The notes below the pieces were generated by a model. That model searched no databases. It was not told the origin of the DNA and saw only the letters and a program-made list of their open reading frames with translations. The position numbers and the translations under genes were made by a program. From Bursaphelenchus xylophilus (lineage: Eukaryota > Nematoda > Chromadorea > Rhabditida > Aphelenchoididae): 64,000 nt of DNA. The number at the start of each line of letters is the position of its first letter. The first letter of the stretch is position 1. The stretch spans positions 8,680,001 through 8,744,000 of the forward strand of contig CAJFCV020000002.1 of assembly GCA_904066235.2 (NCBI GenBank), read 5' to 3'. Of this stretch, positions 36,388 to 49,549 are shown piece by piece.

Positions 36388-36867
36388 AAATGAATAAATA
36401 AAAAAAGAATAATACATATAAACACATTGTTTTTGAAGCGTTTATCAGCATAAATAACAGGGTTTAATCGGTCACTGGGAAGTAAAATAGAAATTCTAGG
36501 GCTATTACTGTAAAATGACTACAAAAAGACGTAAGTAACTCGTTGTTGGATGCGCTGAATAAGCGAAAAAAGTAAGGATTGTGGAGATTACACTATGAAT
36601 ACTATAACTTGAGATACTATATATTCGAACATGGATAGAGAAGAGTAAAAGAGACTGCTGTAAATGGCAAAACAAACTATTGTAATGCCTAAAAAGAACT
36701 GGTAAATGTAAAAAATATAGTGCATTGCAGTGAAAGTAGGTGCTGACTACTGTAACACTCTGAGATTAAAAAAAAAAAGATTGAGTTGGGAAAAGCAGGA
36801 AAATGTACAAGTTTGTACAGGAAATGTGTAAATGATAGATGGCAGAAGCTAAAATCAGATTCAGAGT
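36388..36867. other. 3' flanks of two convergent genes
   Basis: Paralog 3 (plus) and unc-104 (minus) end here tail to tail. Several AATAAA-like hexamers follow the paralog 3 stop within 30 bases. No gene seen. Confidence 0.4.
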
Positions 36868-39800
36868 TTATGACGATGCATTAGCGCTTCCATTCACCGG
36901 GGTCTCCGGAACCGGTTGGCGAATGCAGCGCATTTGGCCGGCCATCAACGGGTTGATCGCGTAAAGCCAGTCGTGAATCTAAAATTATTTAGATTTTCAC
37001 TTCGTCATAACCTAAATTTCAACCAAAAAAATCTACAAAAAACCCACATCATCTTCGGGCAAGGTTTGCATGAGGAAGGCGCGATGATTTGTACAAACGC
37101 TGAAGGTATTGGGCACTTTCAGCATGGCCTGCTGATCCTCCGAGTATTCGATTCGAGCGTTGGCCAAGTTGATGACGCCTCGGATGACCAAGTCTTTGCT
37201 ATCGCGGTATAACAAGATGTATGGTCTTCTGATCACCACATATCTCTTAATCCATCCGTTCGTCTTCTCCTCCAGGAAATTCATTTCTCCTTTTTTGCTG
37301 ACAACTGTGCTGACGCGTTCTTCAGTTACCTGAAACAAAACGTATTGAGACCGATGACTAGCATCTATAAAAAGCAACTTTATCTACAGGGTGGGCATCT
37401 TTGTGGCCCGATTTGAATTGGCTATAACTTCTTTAGTTTTTGGCCAAATCTTAAAATTCTTTTTTCCCCTGAATCCTCAGACATCCCCATTTTGTTTGAT
37501 ACCAAACATCTTATACATAGGTAAGTTTCATATACAGTTATTGGATTCATTCTTGGAGTTCATTTTTTCGGTTGTTTTTTCGGTCTTCTCGGTGTGTTCT
37601 AAAATGAAGCACGTGCACCGAAAAGACCGCAAAAACGACCGAAAAAATGAACTTCAAGAATAAATCCAATAGCTGTAAAATGACACTTACCTATGCATAA
37701 GATATTTGGTATCAGACAAAATGGGGTTGTCTGAGGATTCAGGGAAAAAAAGAATTTTAAGATTTGGCCAAAGACTAAAGAAGTTATACCCAATTCAAAT
37801 CGGGCCACAAAGATGCCCCACCCTGTACATTTTTTTCCACTTACATCCGGGATGCTGGTTGAAATCTGGCTCAGCTGGGATCCACTAACCGATCGTTTCA
37901 TTCCATCGTTCTCAACGCACAATCCCGCCAGATTATGGTCACTTCTCGACTTCGATCTGGTTAGATCTCCAAGTGGAGCTGCATGTACTTTAACCGGTTC
38001 ATTGGTTGGTGAAACAGCGCTGTTGCTCAACGAAGAGTCCACAGATTCGACGGCATTTCCAGTTGGGGACTCTTTATTCATCGGGATCTTCAACTTGATA
38101 AGTCTGATCACCTTCTCCGCAATCGATTTCTCCGTTTCATTTAGGACCACTTTATCCGGAATGGGGCATTTGGGAGCTGTGGGGCTTAATGGAGTCGGTG
38201 GATCCGATGACTTCTTCGACTTGGACTTCAACTTGTGTCGAAGACGGAGGAAAAGTCGGAATCTTTCGACCTGCTGCAACTTGGTCAGTTTCTCCAATTC
38301 CCATTGATGCTCAAAGATCAAGGAGTCTCCTCGCGGTCGCCAGAGGCCTAGGTTCTCTTCTCCACGGACATAAGTCGACGACGTGTCCAGAACTCGACGT
38401 TGACGTCGGACAGCTCCTAAAACAAGCGGTTTTGTGCGACGAATTCGCAATAAATTATCAAAGTGTTACAGTCAGAGTTAGGAGAAAGGACAGGGTAAGG
38501 TGTTAAGCTTCTATTGCCCCATTAATACACTTGTTAGTCACCGCAACCAGCCAAAAGTTACAATCATTACGTTGTCCAGAAAGTTCGTTCGTTTTTTTTC
38601 ATCGCTTTGTTTTACGAGGATTGTTTTTTGTCTGGCAAATTGTATATATCCATTTGATACAGCCAGTTTTGTAGAGGAGAAAAAGCTGTATCAAATAAAT
38701 ATATTCCATTTGTTAAATAACAAACTATCCTTGTAAAACAAAGCAATGAAAAAACGAACGAACTTTATGGACGACCTAATACAAGCTTTCTATTCATTTC
38801 AAACCGTCTAGCTTGGAAAAAAGATCAAGCGGATGTTAGAAGGAACCGAAAATCAGTGTTAAATACAACTCCAGCCGCTAACAAAGAAAAAAGAAACCAG
38901 CGTTGGCGAACCTGGACTACCTGTGTCACCCAGCTCCTTCATGGACAACATGTAAATGCCGGGTACGCGATTCATCTCCGGGCTCTTCGAAATGCTTCCC
39001 ATCAGCGAGCGACAGAACCTGAAATTACGGTAGGAGATCAACAAAAATATCAAACGCTTAAAAACTTTTAAATCACTGACCTGCTCGCCGCTGAAATCTT
39101 TGAGTCTCTGGCATAAATTACCATGCACAAATCTTTGGTGATCACAGCCGGATGTGGGCTGTTTTCCACCTCCATATAAGCGCTCAAGGTCATGTACACA
39201 TACTCTCCATAATTGGAAACCCGATTCAATAACGGGGAGTTATGCAAGGAGGAATCCCATGCGGCTTCGAACTGGAAGAAGACCCGATCATCCATTGAGA
39301 ACTCGAGATAGTTTCCGGGGAACAGTCCCAGCGACAAGACGTCCGAGTCTTCTCCAGCCCATTCGACTTGAGTGCGGATCCGGCCAACCACCAGCTCTTG
39401 ACAATCTCGCCAACGGAGATCTCCTTTCTCTTGGCAAATTGTGATCTTAATGCGGCGTTGGATTCCCTGATGGAGAAGGAAGATTCCATGAGTTGGGAAA
39501 CTGTTGTGATCCACCACTGCGGGGAGATATTCGCCGTTGCTGTTGAGTTCGCAAATCTCAAACCACACAAGGAGATCGTGTTTTTGGCGGACTTGGTTTA
39601 GCCTGGAAAAGAAAAAGATCATTCCTGACGTGAAATTCATAGACATCTAAAAACAGAACAAGAAACAAAAAAAAAAACGTCAAGACTTACGACGCGTGAA
39701 CATTGCCTCCGTGTTTTCGATTAGACTTGACTGGAGTTGAAATGGCCAAAGATGGCTGTTGATAAGCCAACTTGGAAGACACTTTCTTTCTAAAAACGGA

Positions 39801-42800
39801 CTCAAATAATAAGCAAATACAACTTACGACAAAGGCATGTGTGGACTGTCAATCTCAAACTCGTCTTCCAATTCGGTCGCTCCTTTATCCAGATGACCGA
39901 AAATTTCGAAAATCACTGGGAAATGCTGAAGGTAATGAACGAACGCTGAGTTAGCGGTGGTGCGGAGTTCTTGAACATGATCGAATTTCAGGGCATTTCC
40001 GCTGGTCTTGGTGGGTTTTTGATGAACTGGCTCGGTGGAAAAGGCTTCATCGTGACGATGGAGGAAGCTAAAATAAGAGCTTATTCTATAAAAACCTAAA
40101 AGAAAAGAGCCACAAACAAAAAGAAACTTACTTGAACTGACAGAAGACATCGGTATAATGAACCGGGATGTCGATGGTTTCAATTACCGTAACCTTGAAG
40201 CTGAACTCTTTGTCTTTCAAAATGTGTTTTGGGAACTCGGCGTCCAGATCCTCCACCCCAGAATCGGTCTCAGAATTCGATTCGTCTGGGCCAACACTAT
40301 CACTGATTTGTCGTCGCTTCGACTTCATAAAGTCTTCTTTTCGGAAATTGAGTCTCGCCGACTGCCGCACTCCGCATTTGGTCGGTTTCTTGTCATCATT
40401 CAGGATGGGCTCAATGGAAACTCGAAGATATCCCTTCACATCACCCGACTCATTCACAACAGCCACTTTGTGGATCAGTGGGACGTTGTGCAGCAGGTTG
40501 GACATGTAGACGAAGGCTCTGAAAAGGCGCCCGCAATTACAGCAATCAATCGCTCAAAGCGGGGAAAGTGCGGTGAAAAGAGGAGGGCGTGGAGAGAAAG
40601 TGGGAGGGGGAATAATAGGGTTGTCAAGCCAAAACGACGAGTACTTGTTCATTTACTAGACCTAACAATGAATACCCAAACCTACCTTCCGACCAGTCGG
40701 AACCATGGGAAACGATCGTAGAACGGATCAGTGCCCATCCAAACATCCATGGAGACGTCGTCGTCCGGACTGTCAATGGTATCTGTATTATTATAGGCAT
40801 CTCTCATACCATGAAGACGATTTCTGAAATAATAGGTTCATTAGACGTGCAGAAACGTTATAAAAGCAAATTATTTCAATAAATATTATTGTGGGACAAA
40901 GACAACATTCAGGTGGAAGTGTTGTGAAAACTAAACACTATGGATGCTACACACATGCATTACGATTCATTTAGTTCGATAAACAAGTGCGATACCTTGC
41001 TGGATCAGCGACGGACAACTGATTGGCGACAGCTTCGGGTTGAACGACCATGGCGGCGATCATCTCATTCACGTTGGCGAACCGATTCTCCGGCGTGACG
41101 GCTTCCGAAATATCCGAATTGTAGAGTCGTCGCATATCCTCCAATCGTTGTCTAGAATCAAGTGAGATTACAAGAGTCCGAGCAGTGCAAGCGAGAGGAC
41201 GGTTTTAAAAATTAGGTATACAAATGATATCAAAAGGATAAGTTGTTTTAGTTGACAGAACAGTCGAAACGGAGCATAGCAAGCCAAGCCAGTTTCCTAT
41301 CACCATATTGGAAAAGTAATCATACAGGTGGAAGCACGTGTTAACAAGAGAAGCACAAAAATAATATTACTTTAGGTAACTAAACCATTAATTTTTTCGG
41401 AGGACGAAACCACGTTTTCATTCAGCTCAAATAGGTTGAATCCTCCTTTTCAAGCCTAGAAAAAGCTTAAGACTCACTTTAGTTTCTCCAGACTCCAATA
41501 ATGAACTGCTCCGTTCTTCAGGTCTTTCACTTGAATGGCGACTACCGTCTTCGGATGCGGCCGTTGAGTCAGATCTTCTCCAGGTGGGAGCAAGTCAGGT
41601 GGCAATGGCGAGTACATGGTATCAGTCAGAAGACAGAACTGGAACTGGACCCGTTTTCGCAATTCCACGGCGATTGCGTTGGCTTCCTTGAGGAAGATCG
41701 CATTGCCCCAGAGGTCATCTCTAACTGACGTAAACTGATGGTATCTCCATTTGAGAGCCGCGCGGCGGACGATGCGTTCTTGATCCGGAGTCCAACGTTC
41801 CTCATTGACTAAAAATTGAGAAGTTATTCGAGAGTTTGATAAAGTTCCGTGGAGAGGAAAAGTTGTCTCAAATTGTGACGGAAAAATGTGTCAACTGTTT
41901 CTTCTGCTCGGAAGGTTGCGCGCAGGGGTGGTCGGCGGGCCGGGCCGGGCCGGCCGGGCTCAAAAATGGAAATTGACAAACGGGCCGGGCCCGTCACGGG
42001 CCGGGCCGGGCCGGGCCGCGGGCCTGGGGTTTTTCCGGCCCGGCCCGGCCCGTCTAAATTAAAATGCCAAACCGTTGGCATTCATTGTTTTCGCGCCGGG
42101 AAAATTAATTGATGTTGTTATAGTTGCTGTTTCTCAAGTTCTAACACGTTTACAAGTCTATAGTTCCATTATAAAACCACAAAACTATCACATTGATCCT
42201 TTACTAGCTAGATCAACGCCTTTTTTGCCTCAGTTTAGATCCCGAGCCTGGGCGCAGTTCGCAGAACCCTCTATAGACGGGCCTGCACGGGCCGGGCCGG
42301 GCCGGGCCAGGCCCGTCACGGGCCGGGCCTGGAAAAAGACTAGACGGGCCGGGCCGGGCCGGTGATTAGACGGGCCGGGCCGCGGGCCGAAAATCGGAAA
42401 AATAGGGTCTGCCGACCACCCCTGGTTGCGCGAGAATGGGAAATTACTGGTAAATTTACGTAGATTTACCGGTAAAGAAAGTTATTGATCTTACCTTCAG
42501 CCAACAAGCTCTTGGTCAAGATCAAGTCGCCGCCTCCATCCCAAGTTGAGCATCCCGAGCTGATCATGCTTTGGGCTAGATCAACCTGACGTTGAAGACT
42601 CTCGATTCTTGACTCGTATTCGTTGTTCTTCCGCTTGTGTTGTCTTTCCAATTCTTCCATCTCCTTTCTGAATTGTTGTTCCATGTCGCAGAGTTTTCTC
42701 TCCATCTCCTTTTTCAGATCAATGCCTTGTTTCTCGTACAGCTCCATCTGGGCGTATTTCCAATCAATTGGCTGCTCTTTGCTCGCTTCTCCGGCCAGAT

Positions 42801-44763
42801 TATATCTGGATTGTCGTGCTTCCATTGGATCGTTGTAACGGAAAACGTGATGCCGTCCGAGGATCACTCGAGATCCAGTGGAAAGTTTGGTGGGGCCAGT
42901 CACTTCTTGCCCGTTGACAAAACATTTGGCACCGGGTTCAGGGACTAGTGTGACAACTCCATCTTCGTTCACAAATTGACAGTGCTGATCGAGGATTTCT
43001 TCGCCGGACAATGGGATGTCAGGACGGGAATCGGCCTCTGGTCGACCAGTTCTAAAAGAAGATTCGATCATTTGGAAGGAAATGTTTTTTGAAACTTTTT
43101 ACATGGTAAGATCTTTACCTTGTTATTCCGTCCTTTAGGTAATACAGCAAACACTCCGACATGAGAGGATCTTCATTTAGATTGACCAAATGCGGCGACT
43201 TCTTGGGTGAAAACACTCCCAACGCACTTCCATCGGCAGATGTCGCCAATCCCATTTCCCGGAGCTCCTCTTCTCTCATTTTCTTGAAACCTTCGGTCTT
43301 TCTCAACTTTGATTCCCATGGTTCATTGAGTTGCGCGATCAATTTTTCACTCGTTTTCAGCTGCTCGATCGTATCCTCTTCCGAATATAAGGCACGCGGA
43401 TTGGCTGAGACCGCGCCCTGTTCGCTGACCTCGATTCCTCGTTGGACAAGAATGGATTTGAGCCGATTGACCTCTTCTTTAAGTTCACGGATCAGCCGAG
43501 CATTTGGATCTTCATTGACTTTGGCACGACACACAATTTGCTTTGCTCGGTCGGCATACCTAGAAGGTAAAGTTTATTTTAACTTTTTTTATTTAGTTTT
43601 TACCTCAGAGTACTCAACGTCTCGTCAAAGTTGATATCAGCGGGACTGAGTGCTGCGATCATGGCTGTTTTACTGTTTCCACCGAGATTTTCACGTAGAA
43701 GCCAGGTGAGAACCGAGTCTCGATAAGGCACCACACTTCGGCCACCTTTCCCTTTCTTTCGGCTGGCCTAAAAAATAAAAGTCATCAATCTTGTTATTCT
43801 TCTCACCTCCTCTGCCAATTTTGAGATGACTAATCCGAGCGTTGTCAAACTTTTGTTGATGTTGGCACCTTCTTTGAGTCTCTGTCCTTCAGCTCCAGTT
43901 GAATTTGCTCGTTCACTTCCAGCCAAATCGACCAGAGAGATCTTGGAGACCTTTTCGCAGTCGAGGTTTGTGGCCTCGTCGTGGAATTTCTGAGTCAGAA
44001 CAATTGTGAATACAGCGTGTGATCGGGATGAAGTGGAATTCATGTTTGTCGCGGCGACTGTTCTTGCTTTGTTTCCTGAGTCCATAAGTTCGAAGATATC
44101 CTCGTAGGATGGAGCAGCCATTTTCTCGAGATTGTCCACATACGGACCGAATAATGGATGCTCTCGGACTCGAAGGTTGTCGGTGGGAGTACGACTGAGA
44201 AGATCGCGGACTTTCTCACAGTAGATCTCCATGTAAGACACCTATAAAGAAAGCATTACTTTCGGTACTGCACGAGGACTTACCTCAACTTTATACTGCA
44301 GGTTATGATCCGTCGTTTGTTCGACTCGGTTGTAAAGATCCCGGCATAATCTTGGGATGATTCCCATTTCATCTGGGTCATTGGGCTTTCCCATCATTGT
44401 GTATGATTTTCCTGATCCCGTCTGGCCATAGGCAAAAATACAAACGTTGTATCCTTGAAATGCATGTTCCAACATCTCTACTCCGAGTTCCGCATAGACC
44501 TGAGCTTGGCTGACAAAGTTGGCATCGGGTTTGTTCATCGACCAGTATGAGTAATCATAATTGAAATTGTGAGCTTGGTTTCCCGGACCTCCACTGATGG
44601 CTGAAAATATTTTTTTATTATATTTGATTAGAATTTTATTGCATCTCTAATGTGTAAACTTACTTGTAGTCTTGCCAGTCATTGAGATGACACATTTTGC
44701 TCCAAATTCTTTCTCCCGGTTGTTAAAGGGCCGTACACGAACGGCTACCTTGACTGATGACAT
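36868..44763 (-). CDS. unc-104: UNC-104, kinesin-3 (KIF1A) synaptic-vesicle precursor motor
   Basis: Seventeen minus-strand exons join in phase to 1649 residues: 44763-44664, 44600-44284, 44241-43807, 43767-43604, 43559-43119, 43051-42495, 41808-41478, 41151-40996, 40823-40686, 40518-40132, 40067-39828, 39789-39691, 39602-39081, 39018-38921, 38416-37845, 37329-37048, 36978-36868. The motor domain (1 to about 355) has [13 protein letters not shown], the P-loop GQTGSGKS near 92-99, switch [12 protein letters not shown] and switch [20 protein letters not shown] neck coiled coil, an FHA domain near 490-590 ([17 protein letters not shown]), the KIF1-type middle region, and a C-terminal PH domain near 1520-1625 ([19 protein letters not shown]) follow. 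The PH domain binds phosphoinositides on cargo. The enzyme carries synaptic-vesicle and dense-core precursors along axons. Sequence similarity to C. elegans UNC-104 runs over the full length. Introns hold three transposon-like repeats. Confidence 0.97.
37387..37825. mobile_element. palindromic TA-flanked transposon, family B full copy
   Basis: The ends CAGGGTGGGCATCTTTGTGG and CACAAAGATGCCCCACCCTG mirror each other with TA on both sides (37385-37386 and 37826-37827). The arms are nearly 200 bases each, with a short centre near 37600. It sits in the unc-104 intron between 37330 and 37844, close to the donor of the upstream exon. A half copy is at 14492-14705. Confidence 0.85.
38571..38775. mobile_element. 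inverted-repeat element in unc-104 intron
   Basis: The left arm near 38571-38620 (GTTGTCCAGAAAGTTCGTTC, then CTTTGTTTTACGAGGAT) is mirrored by the right arm near 38730-38775 (ATCCTTGTAAAACAAAG, then GAACGAACTTTATGGAC). No coding capacity. Confidence 0.65.
41923..42424. mobile_element. GC-rich hAT-type miniature transposon
   Basis: The termini CAGGGGTGGTCGGC and GCCGACCACCCCTG are inverted repeats, and the element is flanked by a perfect 8-base duplication GTTGCGCG (41915-41922 and 42425-42432). An 8-bp duplication and a CAGGGGTGG end are hallmarks of hAT transposons. The arms consist of GGGCC-type repeats, also present inverted around 41940-42055 and 42280-42390. No transposase is seen in its 502 bases. 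It lies in the unc-104 intron between 41808 and 42495. Confidence 0.88.
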
Positions 44764-45292
44764 CTTCTTTCCCTTCTAGTTTCGATCCCTACTATTGCAA
44801 CAACTCCTTGATACTTCTCTCGCTTTCTCGGCCTCTGTTGTGTCTCCGTTCTCCTCAGAATTCTCAATTTCCGATCCTCGAATGTGTGGCCAAGGCCGTA
44901 AAATTTCCAATATCTGCGGCCGAAGAGGGAAAAAATGTAATTCGACACCGAAAATGGTTTCTGCGTCAGGGGATTCTATGTTGACAATGCAGCTGATGTC
45001 AACGCCTCGAGGCGATGAACACCAGGAAATATTGCCGAACCCGTTTTTCGTCACTCTCTTCTACAAACTTCAATTATTTTTGGAACAAATTAATTAAAAT
45101 TTATTGCTTCTTTCCCACGGAAAAGAGCATCCACGAACAATTGGACATAAATGGATGAAGATGGATGAGAAGCACCGTAAAACGAGGGTTTTTGAGATCT
45201 ATTGGGCAGTAGGCGAGAAATATAATTATTACAGAACAGATTGTAGTTTCGGATAAGAGTAAAATAGCGAAGAAAATGTCCAGGGCAACCCC

Positions 45293-45339
45293 AAGTTCTT
45301 GGTTAAGAACTTGAATAACCTCCTTTTACGGAGGTTATT
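45293..45339. repeat. two adjacent perfect hairpins
   Basis: AAGTTCTT-GGTT-AAGAACTT (45293-45312) is followed after one base by AATAACCTCC-TTTTAC-GGAGGTTATT (45314-45339). Both stems are perfect (8 and 10 pairs). The pair is flanked by ACCCC on both sides. It is neither a bacterial-type terminator nor a known RNA as far as I can tell. Confidence 0.5.
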
Positions 45340-47138
45340 CCAACCCCAAATGGACACCATAACGGAGCCTCTCTAATGAACTGTAGGCTAATAAAATTCA
45401 CTCGTCACTCTGACGTATCTTCAGGCTATTTTGAATGGTGAGGGATAAGGAAGCAAATAGAGGGAATCTTGGACCCTCCCTTTTGGGAGATAATAGGACT
45501 AGCTTTGGGGAAAAGGTTCGAAAAATGGGACTTCATTGGAAGTTCGATAAAAAAAACGTCAACGAACCCGGAACCGTTTTAGCTGAAATAAAAGGGTAAA
45601 AAACATAAAATTAGTTGAGAGCATAGTAAAGGGAAAACTTTATGTTAGTTAAGGGCTGTTTGTATCAAAAAAGCCATAGGTTTCTTAAGGTTTTACTAGT
45701 TATGGACGTCCAAAATGACGTTCAATTGGACAGACAGTTTCGATCGGGCAGTCCTTGTCTATTCATATTCCAATCCCTTGTTATCCTACAACCAGCCGTT
45801 CTTATTGCCCTCGAGTTCTTAGTCAACTCTCATCCCTGCAAATTTGCCTATAAAAACAGCTGGTACTGTCAAAAACACACTCATTACCCAAATTATTTTG
45901 CGTTATACGTTCTAACTCTCCGATCTCATAGACAAATACACGTAAACCTGCAAATTCCCCACTAATCCTCCATTGGAAATCCCGCAATTACAAAAATTTA
46001 TTCCGCCGAAAAAACGGGAGGATGGGACGAAGCCGGAGAACGTTGTTTTTTGCGGCCGAAGACGAGATATCGGACGACGTCAGGGCTTGAAAGCTCTCCG
46101 TTTTTTTTGTCGACTTTCTCCCTCGGCACTACATTCACCCCACGCATACACATTCAGGGGATATTTCGAAAAGAAAAATAACATTGGACTTTAGGATACT
46201 GAAGGAGGGCGAGGATAGGGATTCGGCTAGGATATAGACTAGAGTAGGACAAGATGGGAACGTAAACCAGGAGAATGTCGTCAAAAAATCATTATGATGA
46301 TATATAGTTTGGTTTAAAATTGGTAATCACAGAGTATTCGTAGTCGCTTCGTCCTGGGAGTAATTTTAAAATGACTAGTAAAAGTTTACGCAAAAATCTC
46401 ACATACAAATTGCAAAAAACTTAATTATTGCGAAAAAGTCATCGTATAAGCCAAAAGTCTAAACTTTAAAGAGCAGAATCAACAGTTTTCTGACAAATTC
46501 ATTCGCCTTTTCTCCGAAAAATGGGATTATTTTTGATGTATAAGAAGTATTTAGGGCATGGACCAAAACGGAAGGCGATTTGCATAAAATTCGAGGCCAC
46601 ACTTCGCTTTCAAACCTTTGGGAACTTATTAGAAGAAGACGAAGAAGTTTGGTTATGGAAAATGTGGGTAAAAGTGTTACAAATTAAAATCTAAATGCAT
46701 GTGGGGGTTACAGTCTATCACAAACTTATTTGCCTATTCTGCGGACACTTGCATATTCTATGTAAACTTCTACACGTATCAAAGGGTTTCCCGGAAAGTT
46801 ATAACATCAAGATATTGTCTTTCGAAGCAAAAAGTAATATTTGTAACGGAAGTTGTCAACTAATTGTAAGACATCTTTCTCGTGACAATTGCTGCAATTA
46901 TCGGTAAAGAAACTGCACTTTGTGTTCAAAAATTCGAACCCAGAACCGTCACGAAACCCTCCGGCATTCATTGGCCAGCGCCTCCTTAACCCATTCCGGT
47001 CACATTACCCGAAAAAAACGTCTGATAAAAATCTTGGAAAGCAACCCGCAAGTTGGATTCCCGTCTCTCACAGAGCCCGCACAGTGCAAAGAGGCGGGCG
47101 CAGAGAGTGCGGACCGCCGAGTGAAGCACCTCGCCGTC

Positions 47139-47312
47139 ATGGCACTACATTTTGTTCTTCTGGCATGTATTTTATGTCCCTTCTTTGCTCTTATTCAGTC
47201 CTGTCCTGACGAATTCTCCATTTCCCTTTTGTGGCGGCGAGAGAACGAGGAAAAAGGGCCACGGGAAAAGAGGGCCTCACGGTGCCGTGGAGAAAGCATA
47301 GTGGGAAAGTAG
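47139..47312 (+). CDS. possible secreted small peptide frame
   Basis: A 57-codon frame starts with MALHFVLLACILCPFFALIQ, an ideal signal peptide, followed by SCPDEFSISLLWRR and, after a charged stretch, a Lys-Arg (EKRASRCRG) that could be a prohormone cleavage site. The frame is longer upstream without a stop, and I find no matching splice sites or polyadenylation signal, so it may be chance. Treat it as a candidate only. Confidence 0.22.
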   Translation: MALHFVLLACILCPFFALIQSCPDEFSISLLWRRENEEKGPREKRASRCRGESIVGK

Positions 47313-49549
47313 TGAAATCTCCGGAATAAAAAAATTTGCGGACCCAGAAGAGAATGAAAAATTTGGGGTCTGTGGGGGGAAAGTGTAAGGTGGAACGATG
47401 GCAAGGGTCTTTGAAGTTTGAGACGTTGACATGGGAAGGAAGGCGGAGGTCAAAATGAAAATAGAAATATGATGTCACGGTAAACAATGCAATTGATATG
47501 AGGACTTTGAATTTGAAAAAAATAATAGTCTACAGTAAGAAAAATCGAGTATCGCAGGAATTGTAATCTGTCAGAGATAGATTTATCACGTGCCTCTCGA
47601 TAAGAGCTATTTATTATTGAAAACGATGACTAATATATTTTCAAGAAATTTAGTCCTTCAATAAACCAGTAAGACTTTAAAATAATTTCTTTACGAAGCC
47701 GTCCCTGCCATTTCAAATCCCAACCCCAAAGCACGGAGATAAGTAGAGCCTCCAGAATCCGACGGACGCCAGATAAGCCACAGACCTCGAGGATGCTATT
47801 TTTATTGCTTTCTTCTCCCGTTATGTCACCAGCATTAGGGCTGAAGGGACACGCGGCACGCCACCTTCGAAAAAAAAAAACAAATTGCATAATGCAAAGG
47901 GAATGTGGCGACAGGCATAATACTCTCGTTAATAGGATTAGAAATGTATGAAACAAATTTGTCGTCAACAGTAATAGCGGTGGAAGAAAAAACAACATTA
48001 AAGAGGCAAAAAACGGACGTATTTTTAATACGATGAGCTGCGTATAAAACATTGATATTATACCAATAATTTTGTTTTTATTTCGAATTATAAAAACAGA
48101 AACTATTCCTTGCCGCAGGCGCTTTTTATAGTTGCGGTAAGCAAAATTTAGCTCGTTTTCAAGGGAAATCTTTTGAGGCATCTTTGGCCGTATCGGAGAC
48201 AAATACGGGGTTTCCTAAAAAAACAAAGGAAGTATATTTGGGACAAGCTTCGTCTGGCCTGCAGACCTTGCGAATTAAATATTTAGGAACAAAGACAAAA
48301 AATCCTGAATAAGACGAGTATGTCGCAAAACAATCAAAAAATTCGCTGGCGGCAAGTTCTTGTCTACCACAAAAGCGAACAAATTAATACAGTATTGAAA
48401 CATCATCATCCATTTAACTGAACTCAATGCGTTCTCAAAAACAAAAATACTTGTCCCAGTGTCATCATCCGACGAAAGCACTTCAGGCCCCCGGAATGAC
48501 GAGAGCTTTTCCTTCTTCCAACAAAACATCGGACAAATCCCCAAAGGAAGGGCAGAAGACGGATTTGGAGGGCCAAAGAATGGATACATTTGGGCATTTA
48601 AATCCCATTGATGAGGTCTAAAACAATGGAGGCTGGAATGAGGATGGTAATGGCGGAAGCGGGTGTTCGGCTAAATGCATGGGGCCGCTTCGAAATGAAG
48701 ATTGTGGGCTTGAATTGGAGGAACCGAAGACAGGGTCTTGAATTGTGATCTCGCAACGGGTTGTCGTGCTAAACAGTGCCGTATTTCAGTTTTGGTCAAG
48801 GGTCAGTACGGGTACCTCTATAAATTTAGACAGGCCATATTTGGTGGACAAGAAATGGGGTGTCTCAGCTTTAATTTGATATAAATTTTAGTAAAATTGG
48901 TGCATTATTGGCGGAGAAATACCTGAAAAGAGGTTGGGAGTTTCGGGTGGCCCACCCTGTAAAATTGAGCCACTAGCAGCGGTGATATGCAAAAGAAAAA
49001 TGCTTAGAATTCAGCGGTCCAATCATCAAGCTTACAATTCTCATCGCTCTACAAAGTACCCCAGTTTCAAAATTTTTCTTAGTGCTCCTTACAGCGGCAG
49101 TCGCAATTTTCAACTGCCACTCTACCGCAGCCATATCTTCTTACATTGAAAACAACGGCTCTACTGTAACCCCAAAGGTCCCATGGAACCGGGCAGAATA
49201 AAGGAATCTCCAAACGAACAACGGCAATGTCTCATTTGCGTGTTCGTGGCCATCGGGGAGAAGGGAAGGATGGCATTATTTTTCGGTTGAGAACTCGGTC
49301 GAAATTAGATTCGAGGAAACAAACCACCAAAATTAATGACGTCGAGGTGGAGCGGATGGGCGGAAAATAAGTAAATTAGAATTGTTCAAAATTTTTTATG
49401 CGTCTACCCGGAAGCGATTGCGGGCTTTCGGAAAGGTTGCATAGTTTCGGAGTCATGAGGATGCGTTTATTATGCAGAAATTAACTTTATGACCGTAGAA
49501 GTCGATAGTGGTGTTGAGAGAAAGAACATTTCGGAGACTTTGTTTTATT

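Larger units (their letters stand above)
44764..49549. other. intergenic region upstream of unc-104
   Basis: About 4.8 kb without a convincing gene. Open frames near 45642-45965, 46695-46907, 47630-48202 and 48275-48589 have no domain or splice support. It contains a double hairpin at 45293-45339 and one weak secreted-peptide frame at 47139-47312. It probably includes the unc-104 promoter. Another TGGCCCACCCTGTA end near 48947-48961 hints at an eroded transposon. Confidence 0.35.

Noticed and set aside
37599..37843. Extension of the unc-104 exon 15 frame into the intron
   Set aside because: It reads into the family B transposon; a GTAAGT donor at 37844 ends the exon and gives the correct phase into the PH-domain exon.
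40158..40721. A 187-codon plus-strand frame
   Set aside because: Antisense to unc-104 exon 10; the minus-strand protein aligns to UNC-104.
41928..42420. GGGCC repeats as a hexanucleotide expansion in unc-104
   Set aside because: The repeats are bounded by hAT-type inverted ends and an 8-bp target duplication, so they belong to a transposon.
46889..47312. The full 130-codon frame as one gene
   Set aside because: The part before 47139 has no start context or domain; only the signal-peptide-like end was kept, at low confidence.
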